A DNA stretch of 64,000 nt from Elephas maximus indicus (GCF_024166365.1 NC_064842.1:29917001-29981000), one strand, 5' to 3'; positions 1-12,352 are shown, counted from the first letter of the stretch. Notes: a model not told the origin generated them from the sequence alone. A program made the numbers and translations.

Positions 1-497
1 CTATCCTGCAGGCCCTCATCCCACAGGCTGACCCTTACAAAAGCCTGCTGTCTCCTGGCTGCTTCCAATTTCCAGGCTAGCCCACCCTGCTCAGGGTAGC
101 TAGCCTCAACTTCCTAAAAGGCTAGCTTACGTACCCTCTTGAGTAAAAGGATACATTTGAACTTCCTCAGTTTGGCATTCACCCTCAGATTTACCTGCCA
201 AGCTGACCTCTCATTCATGACAGGGCACCAGCGTCCCATCTGTGCTTTGCCTCCTGGACTCACCCTTCCTCCTCTCTCCAGAGACCTTCATCATCACTGG
301 TTCAGGGCCCAGCAAGACCACCTCCTCCTCCCTCTGAACTTTCCCCAACTTGCCACAGCACCCAAACATGCTCTTCACTGAACTCCCAACAGTGCCTCTG
401 GTTTGGTACTTTGTTTTCTCTCCCAGCTAGATAGCAAGGCCTGATGTAGGCCATCTCCATGCTTTTGTGCCTCACTGAATCCCCTGTACTACAAGGC
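1..497. other. Intergenic, nothing recognised
   Basis: C/T-rich single-copy-looking DNA. Short open frames on both strands lack codon bias, splice context or recognisable motifs. Confidence 0.5.
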
Positions 498-832
498 TTG
501 TACCAAGAGCAGTGGTGATACAGTGGTAGAATTCTCCCCTTCCACACGGGAGACCTGGGCTCGATTCCAAGCAATGCACCTCCTGTGTAGTCACCATCCA
601 TGGTGGCTTGCATGTTGCTATGATGCTGAACAAGTTTCAGCAGAGCCCCCAGACTAAGACAGACTAGGAAGAAAGGCCTGATGATCTACTTCTGAAAATC
701 AGCCAGTGAAAGCCCTATAGTTCAAAATTGCCCAATCTGCAACCAATCATGAGGATAGTGCAGAAATGGGTAGTGTTTTGTTTCACTGTGCATGAGTGGC
801 CGTGCTTTGGAGAACAACTCCACAGCCGCTAA
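498..832 (+). mobile_element. Composite tRNA-Gly-headed SINE with RTE-derived body
   Basis: The head (about 505-570) resembles a tRNA-Gly gene, with an A-box-like stretch (ATACAGTGGTAGAATTC) and a B-box-like stretch (GGGCTCGATTCC). It is followed by sequence like the 5' region of the RTE LINE (GACTAAGACAGACTAGGAAG) and then by RTE 3'-end-like sequence (GAGGATAGTGCAGAAATGGG). Related copies occur at 14568, 17036 (without a clear head) and 57756. Confidence 0.7.
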
Positions 833-1080
833 CAAAAGCACAAGGCTTGTTGATTTATGTTGGGTGTAGATATCAATCTCAAGATGGAAAAGGAAAGGTC
901 AGCACCGAATCAAGTTATGACATGTTTTAAAAAAAATAATCAGCCCTAAATGCACATGCATGTATAGGTGTATCTGTAAGCGTGTGTACATACACATTTG
1001 TGTGTGCTGCATATATATCCACGTATATAATAAACCACCCATAAGGGACATAGTTACAGAGCCTTCCTAGATATACCCAA

Positions 1081-1857
1081 ACAAATTGTGGGGGTTGTTT
1101 ACTGGGTCAAGGGGCTTGGGACCATAGTCTTAGGGGACAGCTTAGTCAATTGACATAACATAGTTCACAAAGATCATGTTCTACATCCTAGTTTAGTGAG
1201 CAGTGTCTGGGTCTTTACCGCTTGCAAGTGGCCATCTAAGATACAAACAATGGTCTCTACTAGTATGGAGCAAAAGAGAATGAAGGAAATCAAAGGCTTA
1301 AAGAAGAAACTAGTCCATGGGACTAATAACCCACACGAACCACAGCCTCTTCAGCGCAGATAGTACTACCGACCATTCTGACGAGGCAGGTCCTGGATAG
1401 AATGGGAGAAAAATGGAGAACAAAACTCAAATTCCTATAAAAGGCCAGACCTACTGGTCTGATAGAGACTAGAGGAATCCCTGAGACTATCGCCCTAAGA
1501 TATCTTTTGAACTTGGAATTGAAGCTATTTCTACAGGTCCCCTTTCAGCCAAATAATAGATTGGCTTATGAGATCAGCAATATCATCCATGAGTAATGTG
1601 CTCCCTTAAACGATTAACTGTATGAGACCAAACGGTCAACATTTGCCCGAAAGCAAAAGTAAGAAGGTAAGGAGGGGAAGGAAAGCTAGATCAATGGAAA
1701 CAGAGCAAACAGAATGGAAATAATGAGAATGCTGACACATTGTAAAAATTGTAACCAATGTCATGGAATAATTTGTACAAAAATTGCTAAAGGAGAGCCA
1801 AATTTGCTGTGTAAACTTTCACCTAAAACACAGTAAAATATTATTTAAAAAAAAAAA
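1081..1857 (+). mobile_element. L1 3' end (3' UTR and poly(A))
   Basis: A-rich 3' UTR ending in the L1-like string CACCTAAAACACAGTAAAAT and an A tail at about 1846-1857. It has the character of proboscidean L1 3' UTRs and no ORF. It is 5' truncated. Confidence 0.65.
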
Positions 1858-2071
1858 AGTCTTGTGTAACATGTCTGTCTCTCGGTGTACATACATACAC
1901 ACGCTCATGCCCTCTCTCACATAACCAAAAGAAAGCATTTTAGAACACTGAAAGGGACAAATACAAAGAGAAGCTGAGCCATATTCAGTACTTTCTGTAA
2001 GCAAGCTACACCTTGAATATTTGCAATTGTAAATTCTTGAATAAGGCAGGTTTTCCTGTACTCTCAGTGTT

Positions 2072-2102
2072 AAAAAAAAAAAAAAAAATTTTTTTTTTTT
2101 TT
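2072..2102. repeat. Perfect A17/T14 tail-to-tail palindrome
   Basis: A run of 17 A directly joined to 14 T. This is expected where two retroposed sequences in opposite orientation meet at their poly(A) tails, or where A-tailed DNA inserted next to a T tract. Confidence 0.85.
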
Positions 2103-2850
2103 AGGATTGAGTATTTATTTAGCCTCCCACCATTAAAGGAAAGGAGAATATAAGCCACACAGCACCATTACTTTTTAAGAGATGTAACGCATTACAGTGC
2201 ACCTATGCAGATGGGTAAGACTCCCTCTCTCTAAATACAAAATAATAAATGTAGAGAGGAGGCAGCTATTAACTAATCAAGGACTGGTTATCCACTTGGG
2301 ACTTGGTCCAGACTCTTGTTTTTCCTCCCTTATTCCCTTTTTTTCCAGTCTTGGTCATATTTGAGCCACCACTGCCAGCCAGCCAGGGAAGACAGCAATT
2401 ATTTTTTTACACACCAGTTTAAACTTGGATGTTAGCATGGGTGGGTGGGGTCTGGGGAAGATGCACTTAATGGCCAAGGTAAAGTCTTTGCTCATCTTGG
2501 TACCCGGTTTCTTCATAATTCCCTTAATTTATCTGGATAATCCCAAGTTGGTTCTACAGAGGATCTTAATGATTTAAAACAAAACAAAACACTCTACTTT
2601 GCCATGTCATTTGAAGACATTTTCTTGTCCTTCCTCCTGTACCCTGGAGGGTGAGGGTGACCTAAAATGGGCTGTGCATATAGACTAACAGTCTTTGGAG
2701 GGGTGCATAAATAGTTTAGCCCAATGGACTGCTTCACAAGAATGCTTTGAGAAGTTACTTGTTAGTGGCTATAAGGTACAATAGAAGCATAAATTGTTTC
2801 TGAAAATGCTAAACAATAAAACATTTCTCCAAAGGGACTCGGTCCCTTCT
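2103..2850 (-). pseudogene. Retroposed 3'-UTR-like sequence (parent gene not identified)
   Basis: Read on the minus strand, this sequence ends with AAATAAATACTCAATCCT directly followed by poly(A) (the T run 2089-2102). An AATAAA thus lies about 12-16 nt before the tail, as in a processed mRNA end. No ORF or splice remnant is visible, so only non-coding 3' sequence seems to have been copied. The far (5') end is uncertain and I cannot name the parent. Confidence 0.45.
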
Positions 2851-3384
2851 GTATTTTATAGGAATTCCAACTTACGCAGCTTTACACAGCCATTATCACT
2901 TAATTACCAATATAAATCTCTCAAGCAACTTCTATAATTTCATTTGCAAATGAATATGCACACCTCTTAAATCATTCCCTCCTTTTCTCTCCCCCCCCAC
3001 CAAATTATTTCATAACTTGATCTGAGAGAGACTCAGCCACTGAGATTTGCAGAGGCTCTTGGTTTCCCACTTTCATTCCAGGCCAATTTGCACCCCGGAA
3101 TATGGCTATAGTGAGGCTATGGAATTTTACCTGGTTCCTACTCAAACTCATAAATCCCTGCTTGGCCTTGGTGGGAGTAGACACATAGCAGGAACTTGGC
3201 TCCGTTTGCTTAAAAAGCTCAGAAACCACAGTGAACTCTGTAGTGATCTGAGGCCAAGTTTCCGGAATGTAATGAAAACTGAAACCTGGTTTTGGGTTTC
3301 CTTACCTAATTCACACAGAGCTAGTCATGACAAGAGATGTGTGAGGCAGCAAGGACAAGCAGCAAGTAGGTACAACTGAGACAC
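2851..3384. other. Intergenic, nothing recognised
   Basis: No gene, RNA or repeat family recognised. Overlapping short open frames on both strands are chance. Confidence 0.5.
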
Positions 3385-3485
3385 ACAGCAGAAAATTCTA
3401 TTTCTAGCTCTACCACTGACTTGCTGTGTGGCCTGAGGCCAGCCACCTACCCTCACTCTACGTAGCTGATTTTCTCTAACATCGG
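3385..3485 (+). repeat. MIR fragment
   Basis: Contains the MIR core-like run TACCACTGACTTGCTGTGTG followed by a decayed tail. Ancient mammalian SINE, too degraded for subfamily assignment. Confidence 0.6.
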
Positions 3486-3511
3486 GAGGGTGCCTTTTAC
3501 CACAGCTTATA

Positions 3512-3750
3512 TTTCTAGGGGTCTCTAGGTGGCCAAGTGGTTTGTGAGCAACTGCTAACCTAAAGGTTGGCAGTAAGAATCCACCCAGTAGCTCCTCGGA
3601 GGAAAGGCCTGGCAAACTGCTTCCATAAAGATTATAGCCAAGAAAACCCTCTGTGGGTTGGGGAGGGGGCGCCCTATGGAGCAGTTCTACTCTGTAACAC
3701 ATGGGGTTGCCATGAGTTAGAATCAAGTCAACGGCAACAGGTTTGACCTT
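3512..3750 (+). mobile_element. AfroSINE-type tRNA SINE
   Basis: tRNA-like head (GTCTCTAGGTGGCCAAGTGG), a middle segment (AAAGATTATAGCC) and the RTE-like tail GTTGCCATGAGTTAGAATC. The flanking CTTTCTAGG strings may be the target duplication. Confidence 0.8.
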
Positions 3751-3788
3751 TTTTTAAAAATCTTTCTAGGATCTTTCTAGGAGGGCAT

Positions 3789-4301
3789 TGTATTGGTTAT
3801 ATAATTCTGCTTTAACAGAAATACCACAAGTGGATGGCTTTAACAAAGAGAAATTTTCTTTCTCACAGTCTAGTAGGCTAGAAGTCCACATTCAGGGCGT
3901 CAGCTTCAGGGGAAGGCTTTCTCTCTCTGTCAGCTCTGGAGGAAGGTCCTTGTCATCAATCTTCACCTGGACTAGGAGCTTCTCCATGCAGGAACTCTGG
4001 GGTCCAAAGGACAGGCTCTGCTCCTGGCACTGCTTTCTTGGTGGTATGAGGTCTCCACTCTCTGCTTGCTTCCCTTTCCTTTTATCACTTGTAAGATAAA
4101 AGGTAGCGCAGGCCACACCCCAGGGAAACTCCCTTTACGTTGGCTCAGGGATGTGACCTTAGTAAGGGCGTTACAATCCCACTCTAATCCTCTTTAACGT
4201 AAAATTACAATCACAAAATGAAGGACAATCACACAATACTGGGAATCATGGCCTAACCAAGTTGACACATATTTTGGGGGTACACAGTTCAATCCATGAC
4301 A
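3789..4301 (-). mobile_element. Solo LTR, family A (MaLR-like), perfect 5-bp TSD
   Basis: 513 bp running from TGTATTGG to CATGACA, flanked on both sides by GGCAT (3784-3788 and 4302-4306). A 5-bp TSD and TG...CA ends fit an ERVL/MaLR-type solo LTR. Three related copies at 8204, 24744 and 35762 share the motif GCCATCCACTTGTGGTA. No internal retroviral genes are present. Confidence 0.82.
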
Positions 4302-4306
4302 GGCAT

Positions 4307-4850
4307 GTTGAGATAGTAACATTCCACTTTTAATTTTAGAAGGACACACATCTTCAGAGCATTACAGTGACCCCACCCGTACCAATATACTTCTCATTTT
4401 CCTAGTCACTTTTCTCAACTCTCTTTAGAGCTGGGCCAAGAGCACAACACTGAACTAATTTCTTCAGGCTCATCTACAGTTCTCTCACAGATTTAAATTC
4501 TCTATTAATTTTTTTATTAAAAAAAGTATTTGTATATATTATATGTATACATATATAAATTTGTATATATTAAATTAATATTTTTAAATGCATTCTATTT
4601 TTAAAGGAATTAGAAACAAAATCTTTTAGATTTACTTTAGGCCCATTCTCTGAATTTCTGAAGTCTTGTTCTTATTCCTTTTTAGTTGTCAGGTTTTGAT
4701 TCCCAGCATATTCACACTGGTTTGGCTTTCAGGTTATGGAAAATGCTGAAAAGGGATTCATGCATTATGTAGAGGCTCATCTAAGTGATCTCCCAGATAC
4801 CTTCCAACTCGGAGGTTCCGTGAGTCTATGAAATGATGGGGAAGAAGAAA
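4307..4850. other. Intergenic AT-rich DNA
   Basis: No gene. An AT-rich stretch with TATATA/TGTATA motifs lies at about 4505-4590. Confidence 0.5.
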
Positions 4851-4852
4851 GA

Positions 4853-5085
4853 ACACAGGCTTTGGAGTCAGACAGGTTGATTCCATCTCTGAGCTCCACC
4901 ACTTAACTAGCTGTGTGCCTTCAGGCATACTGCTGACCCTATCTGAGCCTAGGTTCCTCATCTGAAAAACTGGGCCACTGCCAACTGCCAAATAGTTGCT
5001 GTGAAGGTTAAGTGAGAAACTACTTATAAAACATGAAACAGAGTGCCTGGTATATAGCAGGTGCCCAAGTAGATACTATATCCTG
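4853..5085 (+). repeat. MIR, nearly full length
   Basis: Runs from TTTGGAGTCAGACAGGTTGA through CACCACTTAACTAGCTGTGT to GTGCCTGGTATATAGCAGGT, in MIR consensus order. Confidence 0.85.
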
Positions 5086-6265
5086 CTTTTCATTATTCAC
5101 ACAAATCTCCAATGGATCAAAAATTTAGGCCATAATATATTTGAAAATTGCATCTATCTTCGCTTCTAGGGCCTTACTTCAAAAAGAAAAAGAATGAAAT
5201 AAACAGTAATTCTCAGTGGCGCTTCTGTAAGCATCCTCCATCCATTGAAATGCACTTTCCATTCAAAAACTAGGTTATTAATTATTCATTGCTATTGGAA
5301 CTGAAAATAAGAGCAGAGCTCACTGCCTAAGACCCAGAGATTGACAAGAACGCTGCTGCAATTGCTTGATTTTGATCATTTCCTGGTATCTATTTAATAT
5401 CTCCCAAATCTGAGACTTGCAGTGTTGTAAGTCAAACACCGTTTAGACTGAAGGACTGTCAGTCACATTTAGTAAGCGCCCTGGAATGACTGCTTGCTTT
5501 CCTTTCGTTTCCACTCCAGGCAGTGCATTGCTGGGGGATTATTTCACCGCATGGGTGGCCCAAGCGCTTTGGCCTTCGGCCTTATGGCTCATTACACCAC
5601 TCTGGGCGAGCATAACCACCCAAAAATGCAAGTCTTTCTTTCATGCCCCAGTGGCATGAGTAACTTCATTAACTCTTGAGGGCTGAGGTTTGGGATTATG
5701 TAAAAACCTTACTTCCCACTGTGTTAGCAGTAAGAATACCCAAGTAACAAAATGTTTGCAGGGTTTGTTTTCATGCCAGAAATGTGGTTGTCCTAATAAA
5801 CACTACTTCAGATATTTTTCCTAATGATGGTATTTCATAATGATTGTGGGTTTCAAAATGGCAGCTCAGTGCTCCCTACTTCTCATTCCAGTGAAAGCAA
5901 ATGTGTAAGAGACTCGGTTTTGAGACTTTCCAGACCAGGGGAAAGCTGCTGTCTCCCCAGCAGGGAGAGAACTGGGTGAGCTCTGCTGCGCAGTGTGGTG
6001 TGCAGTATGGCGTTCTACACACACCTCTACAATGAAGTAAAAAATGTGACAGGGCACTCCACAGAAGAGGAAACACAGTCACACATTTCCTAAGGGCCTT
6101 CTGCCAGAGCTGGGAGGCCTGACTTTGTATCCACCATGGGTTCCGTGCACCATCTGGTGGCTCCAGGCTGAGACTGCGAGACCCATCCCAGTTGTACCCT
6201 GAAGTTCCTGTCGACACCATTTGCTCCCCTAGCTGGGTTTTCTTTGGTTTGTTAGCTAAGTTACG
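5086..6265. other. Intergenic, nothing recognised
   Basis: No gene or named repeat could be supported. Small open frames at 5494-5679 and 5866-6220 lack any recognisable motif. Confidence 0.45.
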
Positions 6266-6467
6266 CTCCTTGCCATGCAGTCAGCTCTGACTCATGGCGA
6301 CCCCATGTGTATCAGACTAGAACTGTGCTCTACAGGGTTTTCAAAGTCTGATTTTTTGGAAGTGGATTGCCAGGCCCTTCTTCTGAGGTGTCTCTGGGTA
6401 GACTCGAACCTTCAACCTTTCAATTAACTGCAGAAAGCATTAACCATTTGCACCACCCAGGGACTCT
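6266..6467 (-). mobile_element. AfroSINE-type SINE
   Basis: Reverse-oriented copy. It starts with the tail (CAGCTCTGACTCATGGCGAC) and ends with the tRNA-like head (TTTGCACCACCCAGGGACT). Confidence 0.85.
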
Positions 6468-6494
6468 GTATACCATCCTGGAATTAATGGTTGT

Positions 6495-6651
6495 TAAATT
6501 CCCAGACCTGCAGCTGTTGAGCCAATTCCGACTCACAGCGACCCTAAGGACAGAGTAGAACTGCCCCACAGGGTTTCCAAAGTGATGGATTCGAACTGCT
6601 GACTTTCTGCTTAGCAGCCGAGCTCTTAACCACTGCACCACCAGGGCTCCA
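6495..6651 (-). mobile_element. AfroSINE-type SINE
   Basis: Tail-first reverse copy (CCGACTCACAGCGACC to CACTGCACCACCAGGGCTCC), lying about 30 bp from the previous one in the same orientation. It lacks the middle segment, so it is the short ~160-bp subtype. Confidence 0.87.
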
Positions 6652-7517
6652 CTCTATTGATACACAATCCGTAAACAGAAGGGCACATTGTATGGCCTTT
6701 AAATTCTGTTGGAAATGATCACCAGGGCCCCAAAGGAAGACACTGAGGGCCAGGTGTTCCAAATTCCATTCCATAGTCCACAACGGGATACTCAGGCCTC
6801 AGGCTGTCCTCGGAACTGAGATAAAAATCCGTTTTTAGGAATAGACTTCATATTACACAACGACATGAACACTCAGCTCTAATGAACCCTGCACCCTCCA
6901 CCTCCCCGTCTCCACATCGTGATCTTGCTCTTCTGGCTGCGCCTGGAACATGTGTGCATCCTTGTCACCACCTGTCTAAACCTCACACTTCTCCAGGCTT
7001 GAACCACACGGATCTCTATGTTCTCGGAATATCTGCCTCATTTTTTGCCCACTTGAGTATTTCCAAAGTGTGTTCCAAGAATACTGGTTTTTTTTTTTTG
7101 TTGTTTGTTTGTTTTGTTTTTTTAGTTGAGAATTGTACCTTTAAAAAAAAAGGTATTTTAAGTTTAGGAAACTCTGGGTTACACAAAGTTAAACCAGATA
7201 TTGTAGGACTTCTCAGACCTTTTAACATACTAGAACGTTGTGGATTTCTGAGGAAGGACTCTGGTTTGCTGTAGTTCTTATTTGACGTTGTTATCCTTCC
7301 TGCTTCCACTTTTGATGTGCGTCTTGAAGGTATTATATTTCACAAACCAACTTTGGGGGAAAATTAGTCTATCTCACTTGCTTGGCACATGATTACATAG
7401 TTATCTCTTCAAAAGTGTAAGATGACTTCTACCTGTTGGGGAAAATTTATGCTTCAATGGAAAATGATGCATTCTTTAGAACAGGTAATTAGCAAATAAC
7501 AACCAGTAGGAAAAACC
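6652..7517. other. Intergenic; possible old MER-type remnant
   Basis: No gene. About 7055-7250 (CAAAGTGTGTTCCAAGAATA; TTACACAAAGTTAAACCAGA) resembles an old hAT-type MER element, family not certain. T-rich tract at 7087-7124. Confidence 0.35.
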
Positions 7518-7712
7518 CACCAACCACCCATTTTTGTAAATAAATTTTATTGGAATACAGCCATGGTCATTTGTTCATGTGTTGTCTATGGCTGCTTTCA
7601 TGATCAACAGCAGAGCTCAGTACTCGTACAAAAGACCATATGGCTCACAAAGACTAAAAGATTTACTATTCTGCCATTTACAAAAAAAGTTTGCAAATCC
7701 CTGGTCTAGAGC
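7518..7712 (-). mobile_element. hAT-Charlie-type MER element
   Basis: Contains TTTTGTAAATAAATTTTATTGG and GACCATATGGCTCACAAAGA, the inverse of the element at 57640. Non-autonomous DNA transposon; exact MER name not assigned. Confidence 0.65.
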
Positions 7713-8203
7713 ACACCCTTTCTGCATATCTCATTCTGTCCCAATAGGAGCTCTGCACCTTTGAGCCATTTTGTTGTTATTGTTGTTAGGTGCCATTGAG
7801 TCAGTTCTGACTCATAGCAACCCTATGGACCAAAGAACAAAACTCTGCCTGGTCCTGTGCCATCCTCACAATCATTGCTATGCTTCAGCCCAGATTTACA
7901 GCCACTGTGTCAATCCATCTCGTTGAAGATCTTCCTCTTCTTCACCGAACTTCTGCTTTGCCAAACATGATGTCCTTCTCCAGGAACTGGTTCCTCCTGA
8001 TAATGTGTCCAAAATACTTGAGACTATGTCCTGCATCCTCGTTTCTAAGAAGCATTCTGGCTATACTTCTTCCAAGACAGATTTGTTTGTTCTTCTGGCA
8101 GTCTATGGCATATTCAGTGTTCTTCACCAACACCCTAATTCAAAAGCATCAATTCTTCTTTGGTCTTCCTTATTCATTGTCCAGCTTTCACATGCATATG
8201 AGA

Positions 8204-8708
8204 TGTCATAGATTGAATTGTCCCCCCAAAATACCTGTCGACTTGGCTAGGTCATGATTCCATTGTATGATTGTCTACCATTTTATCATCTGATGTGATT
8301 TCCCTATGTGGGGTAAATTCTATCACTCTGATGTAATTAGATGGATTAGCAGCAGTTATATTGACGAGGTTTACAAGATTAGATAGCGTCATAAGCCAAT
8401 CTCTTTTGAGATATAAAAGAGAGAAGTGAGCAGAGAGACATGGGGATCTCATACCACCAAGAAAGCAGACCTGGTTGCAGAGCGCACCCTTTGGACCTGA
8501 GGTTCCTGTGCTGAGATGCTCCCAGGCCAAGGGAAGACTGATAACAAAGACCTTCCTCCAGAGTGGACAAACAGAGAAAGCCTCCCTCTGGAGCTGGCGC
8601 CCTGAATTCGGACTTCTAGCCTACTGGACTGCGAGAGACTAAACTTTTCTTTGTTAAAGCCATCCACTTGTGGTAGTTCTGTTATAGAAGCACTACATGA
8701 CTAAGACA
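8204..8708 (+). mobile_element. Solo LTR, family A, nested in RTE
   Basis: 505 bp, TGTCATAG...CTAAGACA. The flanks are TGAGA and TGAAG. The uninterrupted RTE copies suggest an original TGAGG or similar, so this looks like a 5-bp TSD with one change on each side. The insertion postdates the RTE. Confidence 0.8.
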
Positions 8709-9881
8709 TGAAGTGACTGAAAATACCATGGCTTAAGTCAGGCGTACTTTAAAGAAGTCCTTTGCAGCAGATTTCCCCAATGCAATATATTATTTGATTT
8801 CTTGACTGCTGCTTCCATAGGCATTGATTGTGGATCCAAGTAAAATGAAATCTTTAGCAACTTCAGTATTTTCTCTGTTTATTGTGATGTTGCCTATTGG
8901 CCCAGTGGTGAGGATTTTTGTTTTCCTTATTTTAAGGTGTAATCCATACTGAAGGCTGTAGTCTTTGATCTTCATCAGTAAGTGCTGCAGGTCCTTTTTG
9001 CTTTCTGCAAGGAAGGGTGTATCATCTGCATATAGCAAGCAGGTTGTTAATGAGTCTTCCTCCAATCCTGATGCTGTGTTCTTCTTCATATAGTCCAGTT
9101 TCTCAGATTATTTGCTCAACATACAGATTGAATAAATATGGTGAAAGGATACAACCAGGATACACACCTTTCCCAATTTTAAACCATGCAGTATCCCTTT
9201 GTTCTGTTCAAATAACTGCCTCTTGGTCTATGTACAGGTTCTACACAATTAAGTGATCTGAAATTCCCATTCTTTGCAATGTTATCCATAACTTATGATC
9301 CACACAGTTGAATGCCTTGCATAGTAAATAAAACACAGGTAAACATCTTTCTAGTATTCTCTGCTTTCAGCCAAGATCCATCTGACATCAATAATGTTGT
9401 TCCTCATTTTGCATCCCCTTCTGAATCTGGCTTGAATTTCGGGGAGTTCCCTGTTGATGTACTACTTCAACAGCTTTTGAACTACCTTTAGCAAAATTTT
9501 ACTTGCGTGTGATATTAATGATACTGTTCAATAATTTCCTTATTCTGTTGGGTCACCGTTCTTGGGAATGGCCACAAATATGGCTCTCTTCCAGTCGGCC
9601 AGGTAGCTGTGTTACAAATTTCTTGGCATAGACGAGTGAGTACCTCCAGCACTGCATCCATTTGCTGAAACATTGTAACTGGTATTCCACCAATTCCTGG
9701 AGCCTTGTTTTTCACCAATGTTTTCAGTGCAGTTTCAACTTCTTCCTTCAATACCATTGATTCTTGATCACATGCTACCTCCTGAAATGGTTGAACATAG
9801 ATCAATTCTTTTTGGTACAGTGGCTCTGTGTATTCTTTCCATCTTCTTTTGATGCTTCCTGCATCATTCAATATTTGGCCC

Positions 9882-11176
9882 TGTTGTTGTTGTTGTTAGG
9901 TGCCGTCAAGTCGGTTCCGACTCATAGCGACCCTATGCACAACAGAACGAAACACTGCCGGGTCCTGCACCATCCTTATAATCATTGCTATGCTTGACCC
10001 CATTGTTGCAATCCACCTCATTGAGGGTGTTCCTCTTTTCCGCTGACCCTGTACTCTACCAAGCATGACGTCCTTCTCCAGGGACTGATCCCTCCTGACA
10101 ACATGTCCAAAGTATGTAAGACACAGGCTCGCCATACTTGCCTTTAAGGAGCATTCTGACTGCACTTCTTCCAAGACAGATTTGTTCATTCTTTTGGCAG
10201 TCCGTGGTATGTTCAATATTCTTCCTTCGCCAGCCCCACAATTCAAAGGCATCAACTCTTCTTTGGTCTTCCTTAATCATTGTCCAGCTTTCACATGCAT
10301 ATGACGTGATTGAAAATACCATGGCTTGGGTCAGGCACACCTTAGTCTTCAGGGTGACATCTTTGCTCTTCAACACTTTGAAGAGGTCCTTTGCAGCAGA
10401 TTTACCCAATGAAATGCGTCTTTTGATTCTTGACTGCTGCTTCCATGGCTGTTGATTGTGGATCCAAGTAAAATGAAATCCTTGACAACTTCAATCTTTT
10501 CTCCGTTTATCAGGATGTTACCCATTGGACCAGTTGTGAGGATTTTTGTTTTCTTTATGTTGAGGTGCAATCCATACTGAAGGTTGTGATCTTTGATCTT
10601 CGTCAGTAAGTGCTTCAGGTCCTCTTCATTTTTAGCAAGTAAGGTTGTGTCATCTGCATAATGCAGGTTGTTAATGAGTCTTCCTCCAATCCTGATGCCC
10701 CGTTCTTCTTCATATAGTCCAGCTTCTCGTCTTATTTGCTCAGCATACAGACTAACTAGGTATGGTGAAAGAATAGAACCCTGACCCAGACCTTTCCTGA
10801 CTTTAAGCCAATCAGTATCCCCTTGTTCTGTCTGAACAACTGCCTCTTGATCTATGTAAAGATTCCTCATGAGCACAATCCAGTGTTCTGGAATTCCCAT
10901 TCTTCGCAATGTTATCCATAGTTTGTTATGATCCACGCAGTCGAATGCCTTTGCATAATCAACAAAACACAGGTAAACATCCTTCTAGTATTCTCTGCTT
11001 TCAGCCAGGATCCATCTGGCATCAGCAATGATATCTCTGGTTCCACGTCCTCTTCTGAAACCAGCCTGAGTTTCTGGCAGTTCTCTGTTGATACACTGCT
11101 GCAGCCGTTTTTGAATGATCTTCAGCAAAATTTTTGCTTGCATGTGATATTAATGATATTGCTCTATAATTTCCCC
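9882..11176 (-). mobile_element. 5'-truncated RTE nested inside the host RTE
   Basis: A second RTE 3' end starts at 9882 (GTTGTTAGGTGCCGTCAAGT), immediately where the host reaches its ATTTGGCCC. It ends near 11172, after which the host resumes with CTAGAATCCTTC. The target appears on both sides as ATTTGGCCC and AATTTCCCC. A minus-strand frame at 10370-10936 (188 aa) retains the RT motif B-like GLGQGSILSPYLVSLYAE and the catalytic HYADD. Confidence 0.8.
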
Positions 11177-12140
11177 TAGAATCCTTCAATATTGCAACTC
11201 GAGGCTTGAATTTTTTCTTCAATTCTTTCAGCTTGAGAAACACAGAGCATGTTCTTCCCTTTTGGTTTTCTAACTTCAGGTCTTTGTACATTTCATTATA
11301 ACAATTTACTTTGTTTTCTTGAGCTGTCCTTTGAAATCTTTTGTTTAGCTCCCTTTCTTCCTTTTTCACTTTAGCTACTCTACGTTCAAGAGTAAGTTTC
11401 AGAGTCTCTTCTAACATCCATTTTGGTCTTTTCTCTCTTTCCTGTCTTTTTAACGACCTTTTGCTTTCTTCATGTATGATATCCTTAATGTTATCCCACC
11501 ACTAGTCTGGTCTTCAGTCATTAGTGCTCAGTGTGTCAAATCTATTCTTCAGATGGTTTCTAAATTCAGGTGGGATATATTCAAGGTCATATTTTGGCTC
11601 TCGTGAACTGGTTTAAATTTTTTTCAGCTTCAACTTGAACTTGCATATGAGCAGTCAGCCTCTGACCTTTTTCTAACATGATATTGAGCTTCTCCGTTGT
11701 CTCTTTCCACAGATGTAGTTGATTTGATTCCTGTGTATTCCAGATGGCGAGGTCCAGTATATAGTCACTGTTTATGTTGTTGAAAAAAGGTATTTGCAAT
11801 GATTAAGTCATTGGTTTTGCAAAATTCTACATGCGATCTCTGGCATCATTTCTACCACCAAAGCTATATTTTCCAACTACTGACCCCTCCTCGTTTCCGA
11901 CTTTTGCATTCCAATAACCAGCAATTATCAACGCATCTAGATTGCATGTTTGATCAATTTCAGAATAAAGAAGTTGTAAAAATCTTCAATTTCTTCATCT
12001 TTGGCGTTAGTGGTTAGTATATTTGAATAATATTTGTTCAGTCATTTTAGTACTCTGTAAATTGTAGATAACTATTAGCAATGCAAAATAATGCTTGCCT
12101 ATAGCCATAAAGAATCCAGCTTTCCCTCCCTTTGCTCATT

Positions 12141-12352
12141 TCGGAGCCTTAGTGGTGCAGTGTTTAAGTGCTTGGCTGCCAACTGAAAGGTCAGTGGTTC
12201 AAACTCACCAGCTGCCTGTGGGAGAATGATGTGGCAGTCTGCTTCTGTGAAGATTTCAGCCTTGAGAATGCTATGGACAGTTCTACTCTGTCCTACAGGG
12301 ATACTATGAGTCAGAATCGCCTCAACGGCAGTGGGTTTTTTTTTTTTTTGCT
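12141..12352 (+). mobile_element. AfroSINE-type SINE
   Basis: Head GGAGCCTTAGTGGTGCAGTG, tail ATGAGTCAGAATCGCCTCAA and a terminal T run at about 12337-12350. Confidence 0.88.

Larger units (their letters stand above)
7771..12045 (-). mobile_element. RTE LINE (host copy), split by a nested LTR and a nested RTE
   Basis: Three blocks are collinear with one RTE element: 7771-8203, 8709-9881 and about 11177-12045. The 3' end lies at 7771 (GTTAGGTGCCATTGAGTCAG). The block at 8790-9089 reads, on the minus strand, a reverse transcriptase fragment with LYADD. 9515-9871 encodes the upstream linker, and 11587-12045 covers endonuclease-side sequence. Stops and frameshifts make it inactive. The two interruptions are listed separately. 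Confidence 0.85.
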
